From: Myxococcales bacterium
GTDB lineage: Bacteria; Myxococcota; UBA796; SXON01
DNA: 64,000 nt
Direction of reading: 5' to 3'
Assembly (NCBI GenBank): GCA_009692585.1
Contig: SHYX01000024.1
Coordinates: forward strand, 1 to 64,000
The translations under genes and the position numbers were made by a program. The notes beneath the pieces are model-generated. The model did no database searches. It was not told the DNA's origin and saw only the letters and a program-made list of their open reading frames with translations. Positions 34,667 through 44,760 of the stretch are shown here, one piece after another (positions within the stretch are counted from its first letter, which is position 1; the number at the start of each line of letters is the position of its first letter).

Positions 34667-35257
34667 TCAGTGTCGCCCGAGCTTCGAGCTCTCGGGGATG
34701 ATGGCCGGCTCGCCGCGCCCGCCCCAGAAACGCCGCCAAGGTGTCGAGGTCGCGCCGACGCGCAGCACCACGACGCCACTGATCGCCGCGAGCGGCACCG
34801 GTCCCCACCAACGCGAGTCGAGCGCGTGGTCACGGTCGTCGGCGCCCAGGTAGACGGAATCGTCGGGTACGCCCGCGTCTTCGCGCTTGAGTCGCGTGGT
34901 CCCGACGCTCCCCAGGGTCAGATGGGTTCCCTCGAGGAATACCGGTCGGCCCAAGTACTCACCCATGTCGAGCACGCGTACTTTCGGACGGTTCGAGGTG
35001 CGGAAGGCTCGCCCGTCGTAGGCGACCGCGCCCCCCATCGACTCGACCCGGCGCAGGGTCCACCGGGCGGGGTCCAGCGGGTCGGTGACCGCGACGATGT
35101 CGCCTTCACGTGCCTGGATGTCCAGAATCAACACCAGATCGCCGGGAAATAGCGACGGAGACATCTCGGCGTCAGGGACGCGGGCGGTCTTGGACGCGAC
35201 GGCTCCGAGCACGCCCAGCGCCACGATGAGCGCGACGCTAGCGGCCCGTCGGCTCAC
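34667..35257 (-). CDS. Signal peptidase I-like S26 protein with Arg at the catalytic Lys position
   Basis: 196 residues. One N-terminal helix (VALIVALGVLGAVA), then S26 boxes: the Ser box EMSPSLFPGDLVL, box C-like WTLRRVESMGGAVAYDG, and box E ADDRDHALDSRWWGPVPL matching GDNRDNSxDSRxWGxV. The serine nucleophile looks kept, but the general-base lysine of KRxxGxPGD is Arg here. So cleavage of signal peptides is uncertain. GTG 35257 overlaps the stop of the upstream FG-GAP lipoprotein gene (GTGA), so they are co-transcribed. A main leader peptidase should exist elsewhere. Confidence 0.8.
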   Translation of the reverse strand: MSRRAASVALIVALGVLGAVASKTARVPDAEMSPSLFPGDLVLILDIQAREGDIVAVTDPLDPARWTLRRVESMGGAVAYDGRAFRTSNRPKVRVLDMGEYLGRPVFLEGTHLTLGSVGTTRLKREDAGVPDDSVYLGADDRDHALDSRWWGPVPLAAISGVVVLRVGATSTPWRRFWGGRGEPAIIPESSKLGRH

Positions 35258-37152
35258 TGGCAGAAGGGCTTCTTCTGGCGCGCCTCGTTGTTCTCCTCGT
35301 CGCACTCGGTCACGACCCCCGTACCGGAGCCGTTGTCGTCGACGTACACCCAGATCGCGTCGGCCCCGTCGAGCTTGGCGCTCTTGACGGAGAAGGTGAC
35401 CGCCTCCGATGTCTTCCGCGATTTGGTGCCCTCGACCGTCACGGCGGTGGCGATCGACTCCAGCTTCCCGCCACGTTCGGCGTACAAGGCGAAGGAGAGG
35501 CCGGGCTCGACATCGACCGCGCCGGAATTTCGGGCTCGGGCGGTGACAGTGTACCAGCCGCGGTCACAGTCTTCGGCGCAGGAGGCCAGGATCTCCACCT
35601 CAAGGTCGGCTGCGAGCGCCTCGCCGGGCGGGAGAGCATTGGCCGATCGATAGTTGTTGTACGTGGTGAAGTTCGGCGTGGCGTTGACCGGGACGGTCAG
35701 GTCGTCATTGATGTTGGTGATGCTGTAGGCGAACTGGTTCCACACCGAGCGCGCTGGGGCCCAACTGTTGTTGACGTCGCGATACACACTGAAGGCCGCG
35801 CCGTAGAAGCCGTCGTGGCTGACCACCATGTCGGCGTGCCCGTCGGCGTCGACATCGGCGATGACCGGATAGTCGTACATCGTGGCGCTGCCATGTTCGG
35901 TCGTCTTGAACTTCACGGTGCCGTCGGTCCCATCGAAGGCGTAGATGGCGACCTCGTCGAAGTAGACCACCTCCAGGATGCCGTCGCCCTCGAAGTCGAA
36001 GCTGGAGGCGCCGCTGGCCCCGGTCGTGTCACTGACCTTCGCTTTCCAAAGGACGGAGCCGTCTTCGGCGTTGAGCACCCACAGGTTGTTCGCTCGCGCG
36101 GCGAAGACCTCCGGTAGCCCGTCGCCATCGACGTCCGCGACGGACGGCACCGACATGATGCCCGGCGTGTCGCCGCCACCACCCGGAAGATCGAAGGTCC
36201 AGAGCTCGGTGCCGTCGGTGTCGTGGGCGACCAGCTCGCTGTAGGTGGAGCGGATGAACTCCGCCTCAGGGTCGCCGTCCAGGTTGACGATGGCGGGGGC
36301 GCCGTCGGATCCGCCGCTGATGGTCATCGTGGCCCGACCGTCGGGATTGTAGAAGGCGTTGCCGACGACGACCTCCTCGACCCCATCCAGGTCCATGTCG
36401 GCGATGGCCGGTGTGCTGCCTTCCCCGTACAGCGGCCCGAACGCCACGTAATTGTCGCATCCACGGCCCTCGCGCCCGACGCCCCGCTCGGTGAGGTCCT
36501 CGGTGAGGAACACCCGCCCGGCGATGATCTCCACGTCGCCGTCGTGCTCCATGTCGGCCACGATGATCCCGGTCGCGTGGTCCAACTCGCCGTCGGTATA
36601 CCGGTCGGACTCGGCGAGGATGTTGCCCTCGGAGTCGTACTTGACCACGCTGTAGTCGCCGTTGCCGAAGAGGTTGTCCTGGTACATCTTCACCACGAAG
36701 ATCTCGGCCTGCCCGTCCTCGTCGACGTCGGCGAGCGTGGCGCCGCTCCCGTAGGCGAGCCTCGCGCCGGTCGTCTCCCAAAGGAGCGTGCCGTCGCCGG
36801 TGTACACCGTGAGCTCGGAGAAGTCGGGGTTGAGGAAGAAGGCCCCGTCGACCACCACGATCTCCGGCATGCCGTCACTGTTGATGTCGCCGACCGCGGG
36901 CACCGAGTCGGAGGAGCTTCCGGCTTCCCAAACCACCACGGGCTCGAAACCGCCGATTTCGTAGTGGCAGGTGTCACCCAAGGCCACGTCCTCAGGCGGG
37001 AACTCATCGGGCTCACACGCGCCGAGACCGTCGGTTTCGGGGTCGAACTCGCCGTCGTCGTCGGCGCTGTCGACGCCCACCTTGTCGGTGAGCCCCTCGA
37101 GGTTGAAGTCGCTGCAGGCGGTGAGGACCAACAGAAGCGGAAAGGTGCGCAT
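35254..37152 (-). CDS. FG-GAP/VCBS-repeat lipoprotein with C-terminal CARDB-like domain
   Basis: 632 residues. MRTFPLLLVLTACSDF has a lipobox LTAC. From about 75 to 480 there are repeated Asp-rich blade motifs (VGDINSDGMPEIVVVDG, LADVDEDGQAEIFVV, IADMDLDGVEEVVVGN, VADVDGDGLPEVFAA, IADVDADGHADMVVS), forming an integrin-type beta-propeller with calcium sites. A CARDB-like adhesive domain follows (LEVEILASCAEDCDRGWYTV... then EENNEARQKKPFCQ at the end). Predicted surface lipoprotein. Shares GTGA with the signal-peptidase-like gene. Ligand unknown. Confidence 0.9.
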   Translation of the reverse strand: MRTFPLLLVLTACSDFNLEGLTDKVGVDSADDDGEFDPETDGLGACEPDEFPPEDVALGDTCHYEIGGFEPVVVWEAGSSSDSVPAVGDINSDGMPEIVVVDGAFFLNPDFSELTVYTGDGTLLWETTGARLAYGSGATLADVDEDGQAEIFVVKMYQDNLFGNGDYSVVKYDSEGNILAESDRYTDGELDHATGIIVADMEHDGDVEIIAGRVFLTEDLTERGVGREGRGCDNYVAFGPLYGEGSTPAIADMDLDGVEEVVVGNAFYNPDGRATMTISGGSDGAPAIVNLDGDPEAEFIRSTYSELVAHDTDGTELWTFDLPGGGGDTPGIMSVPSVADVDGDGLPEVFAARANNLWVLNAEDGSVLWKAKVSDTTGASGASSFDFEGDGILEVVYFDEVAIYAFDGTDGTVKFKTTEHGSATMYDYPVIADVDADGHADMVVSHDGFYGAAFSVYRDVNNSWAPARSVWNQFAYSITNINDDLTVPVNATPNFTTYNNYRSANALPPGEALAADLEVEILASCAEDCDRGWYTVTARARNSGAVDVEPGLSFALYAERGGKLESIATAVTVEGTKSRKTSEAVTFSVKSAKLDGADAIWVYVDDNGSGTGVVTECDEENNEARQKKPFCQ

Positions 37153-37182
37153 TGGCGAGTCGGTATCAAGTTATCAGGCCCG

Positions 37183-37437
37183 ATGCTTGACCCGCCGGGC
37201 GAGGTGGTGCGGCTGGATGCGGAATTCGCGCTGTTGCGCTCCCCGCGCCTGCGAGTCGTGGACGCCGGGCGGCTCATCAGCGACCGGCTGGTCGATTCCC
37301 TCTCGGCCTCGGGGGGGTGGCGCAGGTGGGGGCAGAGGGCGCCGGGACGATCAGTCCAACGCGGCGAGAGTGGCGTCGGTTGCCTCCCGGGTGCTGAGGA
37401 CCCCCCCGAGCTCGCGGGTGACCTGCCCCGCCCGTAG
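37183..37437 (+). CDS. Possible small ORF or gene remnant, 84 residues
   Basis: The 198-base gap between two minus-strand genes holds a plus-strand ATG at 37183 with codon use like the local genes over its first ~50 codons (LDPPGEVVRLDAEFALLRSP; LRVVDAGRLISDRLVDSLSA). The last third lies antisense to the 3' end of the dehydrogenase gene and is low-complexity. No ribosome-binding site is clear and no family is recognised. It could be a small protein, a decayed remnant or chance. Confidence 0.25.
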   Translation: MLDPPGEVVRLDAEFALLRSPRLRVVDAGRLISDRLVDSLSASGGWRRWGQRAPGRSVQRGESGVGCLPGAEDPPELAGDLPRP

Positions 37438-38388
37438 GCAACGCTGGATGGCGCGCTGAATGCGGGCTTCGTCCTCGTCTCGGCCCAACCACGCCAGCAG
37501 CATCCCGACGGTCAGTATGGTCGCGATGGGGTTGGCGATCCCCTTGCCGGCGATGTCGGGGGCGCTGCCGTGAACGGGCTCGAAGAGCGCCGCTTTACCG
37601 GGGTTCAAGTTGCCGGACGCGGCCAGGCCGATCCCTCCTTGAAGCGCCGCGCCCAGGTCGGTGACGATGTCGCCGAACAAGTTGTTGGTCACGATGACAT
37701 CGAAGTCCTGCGGAGCCTGGACCAGCCGCATGCACAGCACATCGACATAGAGGTGCGATGACTGGATATCGGGGTACTCCGCGGCGACTTCCTTGAACAC
37801 CCGCTGCCAGAGATCGTGCCCGTGCCGCATGGCGTTGGCCTTGTCGCTCATGCAGACGCGGCGGCGGCCGTTTTTCCTTGCCCAGGCGAAGGCGGCACGG
37901 ATGATGCGCTCGACGCCCTTGCGGGTGTTGATCTCCTGCTCCATCGCGATCTCGTCGGCCGTTCCGCGTTTGAACTGGCCGCCTACACCGGTATACAGGC
38001 CCTCCGTGTTCTCACGGAAGACGACGAAGTCCACGTCGGCCTCGGCGCGATCCTTCAGCGGGCAGTAGCGGGCGTCCAGCAGCTTGCAGGGCCTGAAGTT
38101 GATGTAGAGATCAAGCTGGAAGCGGGAGCCGAGTAGGATGTCCTTGGCGTGGACGTTGCTCGGTACCCGCGGGTCCCCGAGGGCGCCGAGCAGCACCCCC
38201 GCGAACTCGGACCCAAAACGAGCCATGACGTCGGCGGGCATCGTGGTGCCGTCCCTGAGGTAGCGCTCGGCCCCGAGGTCGAAGTGCTCGGTCACCACGT
38301 CGGGTGCGAGCGCGTTGAGCACCCGTAGACCCTGCTCGATGACTTCTGTTCCGATGCCGTCGCCCGGCACCACCGCGATCTTGGGCAT
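37351..38388 (-). CDS. leuB: 3-isopropylmalate dehydrogenase-type beta-decarboxylating dehydrogenase
   Basis: 345 residues. KIAVVPGDGIGTEVI start, FRENTEGLYTGVGG, KANAMRHGHDLW and the metal/cofactor region VTNNLFGDIVTDLGAALQGG, EPVHGSAPDIAGKGIANP. The overall pattern follows actinobacterial LeuB (LGALGDPRVPS, LYINFRPCKLL). Isocitrate or tartrate dehydrogenase is possible, as these share the fold; the lone genomic position beside TCA genes does not settle it. ATG 38388 has AGG 7 bases upstream; ATG 38403 lacks a site. Confidence 0.88.
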   Translation of the reverse strand: MPKIAVVPGDGIGTEVIEQGLRVLNALAPDVVTEHFDLGAERYLRDGTTMPADVMARFGSEFAGVLLGALGDPRVPSNVHAKDILLGSRFQLDLYINFRPCKLLDARYCPLKDRAEADVDFVVFRENTEGLYTGVGGQFKRGTADEIAMEQEINTRKGVERIIRAAFAWARKNGRRRVCMSDKANAMRHGHDLWQRVFKEVAAEYPDIQSSHLYVDVLCMRLVQAPQDFDVIVTNNLFGDIVTDLGAALQGGIGLAASGNLNPGKAALFEPVHGSAPDIAGKGIANPIATILTVGMLLAWLGRDEDEARIQRAIQRCLRAGQVTRELGGVLSTREATDATLAALD

Positions 38389-38434
38389 GCCGGGACCTAA
38401 CATGCGACATGGGGAAAGGCCGGTGGCCTGTCCC

Positions 38435-39448
38435 CTACTTGGCTTCGGCCGGCTCGCCCGCAGGGGGCCTGGTCCGGTCGGCCTCCCCGTAGGTCACCAT
38501 GCGGCCCAGCGCCGGGTCCCACACGTTGTCCTTGAGGCAGGTCCAGACGTCCCGGGGGTGCCAGGTGGTGCGGTGGGGGTCTTGAAGCTCGGGCATCCCC
38601 GCCATCGCCTCAGGCAAGCGGTAGAAAGGGATGCGGTGGTTCAGATGGTGCACGTGGTGGTAGCCGATGTTGCCGGTGAACCAGTGCATCAGGGCGGGCA
38701 TGTCGAACATCGACGAGCTGTGGAGCGCGGCGAACGTGTACTCCCACTCACGACGACCCCGGATCTGCATGCCCGGGAAGTTGTGCTGCGCATAGAACAG
38801 GTACGACCCTGCCGCGGTCGAGATGACGACCGGCATGAGGAAGCCGAGGAGCCCCGCCTGCCATCCCCAGGCGACCGACGCCCCGCCCACCACGGCCCCG
38901 TGGAACAGCAGCGACAAGAGCCCATCGAGGTGCTGCCTGGGCTGACGACGGAAGGGCGACAAACACATCCCGATGACGAACATGAACAGGTAGCCTACGC
39001 TCATCGTGAGCGGATTCCGTACGAAACGGTAGCCGAAGCGCTGAAGGGGCGACATCTCGTTCCACATGGCCACGGTGACGACCGGGTAGCTCCCGATCGA
39101 GGCGCCGACCATCTTGGCCGTGTGCTTGTGGTGGTAGTCGTGCGATTCACGCCAGACGCTCGGGCCTGCGAGGATGTAATAGCCGAAGAACCGCATGATG
39201 AGCCCGCCCACCTTGGACCCGACGAACACCGCCGTATGCAGGTAGTCGTGGTAGAAGATGAAGACGCGCACCATCAGCAGTCCGGACAGGATCGTCGCGG
39301 GAATCGCCAACCAGAGCGGTGCCGTAGAGGCTACGGCGATGCTGAGGCCCCAACAACCGAGGGTGACCACGAGCAGGCGCCAGGTGAGCGCCCGGTCTTC
39401 CTTGGCGTATTCGTTGGATGCGCGGACCAACTCGGGACCCGTTCGCAT
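38435..39448 (-). CDS. Membrane fatty acid desaturase
   Basis: 337 residues. Three His boxes of membrane di-iron desaturases: HDYLH, HDYHHKH and HHVHH, between hydrophobic helices (LLVVTLGCWGLSIAV; LAIPATILSGLLMVRVF; GYLFMFVIGMCLS). It should introduce a double bond into an acyl chain, using O2. ATG 39448 was chosen for its TGGAGG 6 bases upstream; an upstream in-frame start at 39499 has none. Regiospecificity unknown. Single gene. Confidence 0.92.
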   Translation of the reverse strand: MRTGPELVRASNEYAKEDRALTWRLLVVTLGCWGLSIAVASTAPLWLAIPATILSGLLMVRVFIFYHDYLHTAVFVGSKVGGLIMRFFGYYILAGPSVWRESHDYHHKHTAKMVGASIGSYPVVTVAMWNEMSPLQRFGYRFVRNPLTMSVGYLFMFVIGMCLSPFRRQPRQHLDGLLSLLFHGAVVGGASVAWGWQAGLLGFLMPVVISTAAGSYLFYAQHNFPGMQIRGRREWEYTFAALHSSSMFDMPALMHWFTGNIGYHHVHHLNHRIPFYRLPEAMAGMPELQDPHRTTWHPRDVWTCLKDNVWDPALGRMVTYGEADRTRPPAGEPAEAK

Positions 39449-39589
39449 GCGCGACCTCCAGAATGACGGGTGTTTACAGGGACTCGGGGCCGCGGGCAAG
39501 GGCTGCCTCCCTCCTTTGCGTCATTTGTTGACCCGTGGACCGTCCGGTCGTGTTGACGGGCAGGCCTCAACCGCGCACGTTGCTGGTGC

Positions 39590-40666
39590 ATGGGGAGCAT
39601 TCGCATTCGGACCGACGGTGTCGAGTTGGACGTGGCCGACGAGCACGCCCTGGGCCAGATGCTGGCGGACGGGCGACTCGGCCCGCGCAGCGAGCGTTGG
39701 GACGGCGAAGTCTGGCGCGCACTGGCAGTGGGCGGCGGGGTGCCGGACGACCCGTGGAGCGCCTGGAACGACGTTGATGACTCCGCCGCCGAAGCCGCAC
39801 TCAGCACCATGGTTCGGGCTGATGAGCCGCTGGAGTTGCCAATCGGCGCGGTGGTGCCGATGCCGCAGCCCATCGTCGTGCTGCACCGCGGTGCCACGTC
39901 CGTCGCGCCGGCCCAAAACCCTCCCCGAGCGCCCAACCTGGCCGGCAGAAACGCGCCGTCGGGGGAGTCACCGCCCCCAGCCGCCGCGCCGCGGAGTCCG
40001 CCGGCCTTCGTTCCCCGCCCGGAGGCCCCGGGGCCGGGAGGCCTCCTCATCGACTTTCCCATTCGGGAAACGCCGATCCTTCGTAGGAACGGCAGCCCGG
40101 AGCAGGTTCCGCTGCTCCGCCCGCTGCGGGTCGTGGGCATGATCGCTGCGTTGCTGGTTGTCGTCGGCGGCGTCTGGGGGGTGGCCGAGATGACGCGCCC
40201 GCCGGTTGTCGCGTCGGCAATGGCCAGCCGGACGAAAAGTCCCGCGGCGGCCGATCCGCTCGCGGGCGTCGAGATGGCGCTGCGCGCGGTTAAGTTGGGC
40301 GCGGTCAAGCCCGTCCGCAAGCCCGGCGATCTCGACGACGCCCTCGCGGTCGAATTCCAGAAGCTCGGGGTCGACGTGGTCAGCTTGCGCGCCCCCGTGA
40401 CCACCTGGCGCGGCCGGAAGGACGACGATCCCACCGAGGCGCAGGTCCATGTGGTCTTCCGCGCCAGCGGGGACCTCAACCGCGATCTCGGCGCCATCGC
40501 GCTCTCGGTCGGTCGATACAAACTTCACTACCAGCTGACCATCGCGCCCTTCGAGGTGGTCATGCAGAGCGCCGCGGGGCGCTCGGCGACTACGCTGGAC
40601 CCGGCGCGCGCCGAGCGCTTTGCCCAAGGACGGATCTCGCTCTCGGAGATGATGGCGGCCCCGTGA
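39590..40666 (+). CDS. Hypothetical single-helix membrane protein with proline-rich linker
   Basis: 358 residues. Residues 1-75 form a small domain (IRIRTDGVELDVADEHALGQ, MLADGRLGPRSERWDGEVWR) that resembles GYF_2-type domains seen in myxobacterial proteins. Next comes a Pro/Ala-rich linker (about 95-160), one helix at about 185-203 (VGMIAALLVVVGGVWGVAE), then an outer ~150-residue alpha/beta domain that I cannot name. A cytoplasmic reader domain and an exported domain are suggested. No family recognised; no gene partner visible. Confidence 0.7.
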   Translation: MGSIRIRTDGVELDVADEHALGQMLADGRLGPRSERWDGEVWRALAVGGGVPDDPWSAWNDVDDSAAEAALSTMVRADEPLELPIGAVVPMPQPIVVLHRGATSVAPAQNPPRAPNLAGRNAPSGESPPPAAAPRSPPAFVPRPEAPGPGGLLIDFPIRETPILRRNGSPEQVPLLRPLRVVGMIAALLVVVGGVWGVAEMTRPPVVASAMASRTKSPAAADPLAGVEMALRAVKLGAVKPVRKPGDLDDALAVEFQKLGVDVVSLRAPVTTWRGRKDDDPTEAQVHVVFRASGDLNRDLGAIALSVGRYKLHYQLTIAPFEVVMQSAAGRSATTLDPARAERFAQGRISLSEMMAAP

Positions 40667-40678
40667 GGCCAGCCGGGT

Positions 40679-41409
40679 TCAGGTGCAACCGATGCCGAAC
40701 CTCTGGCCCAGCACGCGGATGAAGAACGCCCCGTTGCCGAGCAGGTACCGGCGCCAGAGTCGCCGGGGCTCCATCGCCAGTCGCGCCAGCCATTCCTGTC
40801 GAGAGAACAGCCACGGTGGCCCGCGCGAGACCCGCCCCGAGATCACGTCATGGGTAGCACCAACCACCCAGACCACCGGTGCCGCCAGCTCGCCACGCCA
40901 GCGGGCCACCCAGTGCTCCTGTAGGGGTGTGCCCAGGCCGACGAGCAGCACCTGTGGTGAAAAAGCGTTGATGCGCGCGATCAGCGCTGGGGCATCCTCG
41001 TGAAAGCCGTGGTCTGTTTCCATCTGCAACGCGGGGTGGGCGTCGCGGAGGCGCGCCGCCGCCGCTTCGGCCACGCCGGGCTCCCCGCCCAACCAGAACA
41101 CTCGCCACTTTCCCGCAGCCAGCGCCGCGAAGTCCCACATCCAATCGGCGCCGGTCATCCGCTCGGGCAGCGTCTGTCCGGTGAGGGCGGCGCCGTAGAT
41201 CACGCCGACGCCGTCGCAATAGACCAGGTCGGCGGCGTCGAGGAAGCGTCGGAGCGCGGCGTCGTTCGCCGCGGTGTTCAGGACGTGGACGTTGGCGTAG
41301 GCAACCGTCGCCGCCTCGCCGCGTTGGACCAGCTTCGCCACCGACGCCAGGAGGGCCGTGCGGTCTACCGCGTCGATGCCGATCCCGAGCAGGCGCACGC
41401 GCGCGGCGG

Positions 41410-41413
<4 letters not shown>
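40679..41413 (-). CDS. WecG/TagA/CpsF-family glycosyltransferase
   Basis: 244 residues. VRLLGIGIDAVDR start, NVHVLNTAANDAALRRFLD, LVYCDGVGVIYGA, VFWLGGEPGVAEAAA and LVGLGTPLQEHWVARW are the family motifs (usual GxPxQExW). These enzymes add ManNAc(A) or GlcNAc-type sugars to lipid-linked acceptors in envelope polysaccharide or teichoic acid synthesis. GTG 41413 overlaps the previous stop (GTGA). No other polysaccharide genes adjoin, so the acceptor is unknown. Confidence 0.93.
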
Positions 41414-42603
<1,190 letters not shown>

Positions 42604-42658
42604 GCCGCCACCTTAGCGCAGTTGTACGTCCGCTGGCAAAGGCGGCTACATTAGTTGC

Positions 42659-43012
42659 GTGCCTCGCTTGATGTGCGTGCTCGCCGTGGTGTGCAGCGCC
42701 CTGTGCCCCGCGCTGTTGATCGTCGGCTGTCCGGGCAGGGAATTGTCCGGAGAAACCGGCTTAATATTTGGCGAAACCGGATCGTTCTGTCGCGATACCG
42801 GTGCGGCCGATCTGCTGTACGCCGACATCGATGCCGACGGGTTCGGCGACGTCGATGCGGCTCTGTCCAAGTGCGATGCCCCCGAGGGCTTTGTCGCCGA
42901 CGCTACGGACTGCAACGACGGCTTGGCGACCGTCAACCCGGCGGCGGTAGAGGTCTGCGGCGATGGCGTGGACCAGGACTGCTCGGGCGCGGACCCGGAG
43001 TGCGCGGGTTAG
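42659..43012 (+). CDS. Small MopE-type lipoprotein
   Basis: 117 residues. Hydrophobic signal with lipobox LIVGC. The mature part has one MopE-type unit: DIDADGFGDVDAALSKCDAP, DCNDGLATVNPAAVEV, GVDQDCSGADPEC. This is the same pattern as in the large surface proteins of the window. Start is GTG 42659 or ATG 42671; neither has a clear ribosome site. Metal binding is inferred from the family. It is followed by the structured non-coding stretch. Confidence 0.8.
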   Translation: MPRLMCVLAVVCSALCPALLIVGCPGRELSGETGLIFGETGSFCRDTGAADLLYADIDADGFGDVDAALSKCDAPEGFVADATDCNDGLATVNPAAVEVCGDGVDQDCSGADPECAG

Positions 43013-43230
43013 TTCGCCATGCCGCCCGTGGGTCGGCTCCAAGAGCCACGAAACTGCCGCGGCATGGGGGACGCCCAGGTGGGGGAGAGTAGCCCGGCGG
43101 GCGGGTTATCCAACCCGACCGCCGCCGCAGGCCGGAAAGCATAGCTTGGAGGCCGGAGGGTAGGCGACGGTAGGGGAGGACGCGCCGGGAAAGGTCCGGG
43201 GCGCGACCGTCTTCCCCCATTTCCTGATCG
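43013..43230. other. Non-coding stretch with four strong hairpins, candidate structured RNA
   Basis: Between two convergent genes. CCATGCCGC at 43017-43025 pairs with GCGGCATGG at 43059-43067, enclosing a GGCTC-CAA-GAGCC hairpin. GGCGG-g-CGGGTT-ATCC-AACCCG-a-CCGCC spans 43096-43123. GGCC-GGA-AAGC-ATA-GCTT-GGA-GGCC spans 43130-43154, with a symmetric GGA/GGA loop. CGCGCC at 43181-43186 pairs with GGCGCG at 43200-43205. No known riboswitch or RNA family is recognised. No T-tract follows any stem, which argues against simple terminators. No coding frame is convincing. Confidence 0.4.
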
Positions 43231-44760
43231 TCACCCATGCCGCGACTGACCGGCCGCCAAGGCGGTGACCCGGCCGGGCGGAACCACGCGGGCGGGCGCC
43301 GGGCTCGCCAGGAATCGCACCAGACGGACGGCGCTGCGAGCTTTGTGCTTGAGGTCGTCCAGGCTCGACACGCCGCGGGCGCTCTTCAACACGCCTGACG
43401 GGCCGAGGTACTGTCCGGCATACGCGAGCTTCAACGCAAGCTTGAGCTCCCAGGCTGACAAGTGCGGAAGGTTCACGATGGCGTCGCGTTGGTTGTCCAC
43501 CGGGAAGAAGTCGCCGTCGGTGAACCACCCTTCTTTGCGCGCGATGTCGTAGAGCTCGGTCGATGGGGAGGGGAGGGCGACGGAGAAGTGCACGAAGCGC
43601 GTGCCGAGGCTGCGGGAGGCGCGCCAGCTGTTGAAGAGAGTGCGCCAGGTCTCGTGTTGCGACGCGCCCATCAGTACGCTGACTTCGGGATGGACGCCAT
43701 TGTCACGGCAGGTTTGTACGGCCTTGTAGACGTCCTTGACCTTGAGGTCCTTGGCCATGTCGTCCAAGAGGCCGTCGTCGAAGCTTTCGCTGCCCATGTA
43801 GACCAGTTTGCACCCGGCCTCGGCCATGGTGCGGAGCGTCTTGCCGTCGTGGAGCATGTTGGCTCGGGCAAGACAGAGCCAGTGCAGTCCGAGGGGCGCG
43901 ATGCGGGTACAGATCTCCTGGGTGCGGGCGTTGCCCCAGGTGAAGATGTTGTCGGCGACCTCGACGCCCTGGTACCCGAGGGCGGCGATGGTCTCGAACT
44001 CGGCGACGATCTGATCCACGGTCCGCTTCCGAAGGGGGGGGCGGTCCACGTAGGTCGGCTGCAATCGTTTGAACTCCAACTCGATCGTCTGGTCGATGGC
44101 GTTGGGCGTGCAGAACGTGCAGCGAAAGCCGCAGCCCCGCGAGACCACCATCGTGGTGATGGGGTGGACATCCAGCCGGTTGGCCCTGTACTTCCCACGC
44201 AGAAGCGTTCGGTCGGGCATCGGGAGCGCAGAGACGTCCAGCAGCGCGCGGAACCCCGTACGCCGAAGCTGCCCGCCCACCAAGAACGCCAGTCCGGCGA
44301 TGCCGTCCGGACCTCTCAGCCCCGCAAACGCCTCGTCGAGCTCGCGGAGCGTTTCCTCCGGCTCGCCGAGCAGGCAGAAGGTGTCGGCATCGTCGAGGAA
44401 CTCCTCTGGCCGCCAGGTCGGGGCGGTGCCCATGTAGACGGCGCGCAGCCCCGGGTTCGCGGCGCGGAGCCGGCGCATCCCCGCGAGGTCCTCGCCGGCG
44501 GACAGGTACACGCTGTGGGCCACTCCCACGTCCCATCGCTGCCCCTCGATGATGGCATCGAACGCGGCGAGGTCGAGCCCCTCGGCCGGGCAGTCGACGA
44601 GTCGGACGTTCCAGCCGAGCCGAACCCGGGCGACCGTGGCGAGTTGAAGGAAGTGGATCGGCGGCTTGTAGTCATAGCCGTAGTTGCAGCCGTACACCCG
44701 ATCGACGGCGAGTCCGGCGTGGCTGAGCGCGACGGGCGGGATGAAGAAGAGCGCGTTCAC
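43231..44760 (-). CDS. B12-binding-type radical SAM protein
   Basis: 509 residues. An N-terminal Rossmann region (about 1-150; ALFFIPPVALSHAGLAVDRV, VRLVDCPAEG, LLGEPEETLRELDEAF) fits the cobalamin-binding-like domain without a DxHxxG His. Next is the radical SAM core, with SRGCGFRCTFCTPNAIDQT holding the CxxxCxxC cluster motif, GVEVADNIFTWG, YMGSESFDDGLLDDM and a C-terminal extension. Substrate unknown; related enzymes methylate or rearrange lipids and cofactors. GTG 44760 overlaps the HEAT gene stop (GTGA). No biosynthetic neighbours give a clue. Confidence 0.85.
   Translation of the reverse strand: MNALFFIPPVALSHAGLAVDRVYGCNYGYDYKPPIHFLQLATVARVRLGWNVRLVDCPAEGLDLAAFDAIIEGQRWDVGVAHSVYLSAGEDLAGMRRLRAANPGLRAVYMGTAPTWRPEEFLDDADTFCLLGEPEETLRELDEAFAGLRGPDGIAGLAFLVGGQLRRTGFRALLDVSALPMPDRTLLRGKYRANRLDVHPITTMVVSRGCGFRCTFCTPNAIDQTIELEFKRLQPTYVDRPPLRKRTVDQIVAEFETIAALGYQGVEVADNIFTWGNARTQEICTRIAPLGLHWLCLARANMLHDGKTLRTMAEAGCKLVYMGSESFDDGLLDDMAKDLKVKDVYKAVQTCRDNGVHPEVSVLMGASQHETWRTLFNSWRASRSLGTRFVHFSVALPSPSTELYDIARKEGWFTDGDFFPVDNQRDAIVNLPHLSAWELKLALKLAYAGQYLGPSGVLKSARGVSSLDDLKHKARSAVRLVRFLASPAPARVVPPGRVTALAAGQSRHG

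Noticed and set aside
43096..43205. Hairpins at 43096-43205 as plain rho-independent terminators for the two convergent genes
   Set aside because: No T-run follows on either strand, and there are more stems than needed; kept as a structured RNA candidate.
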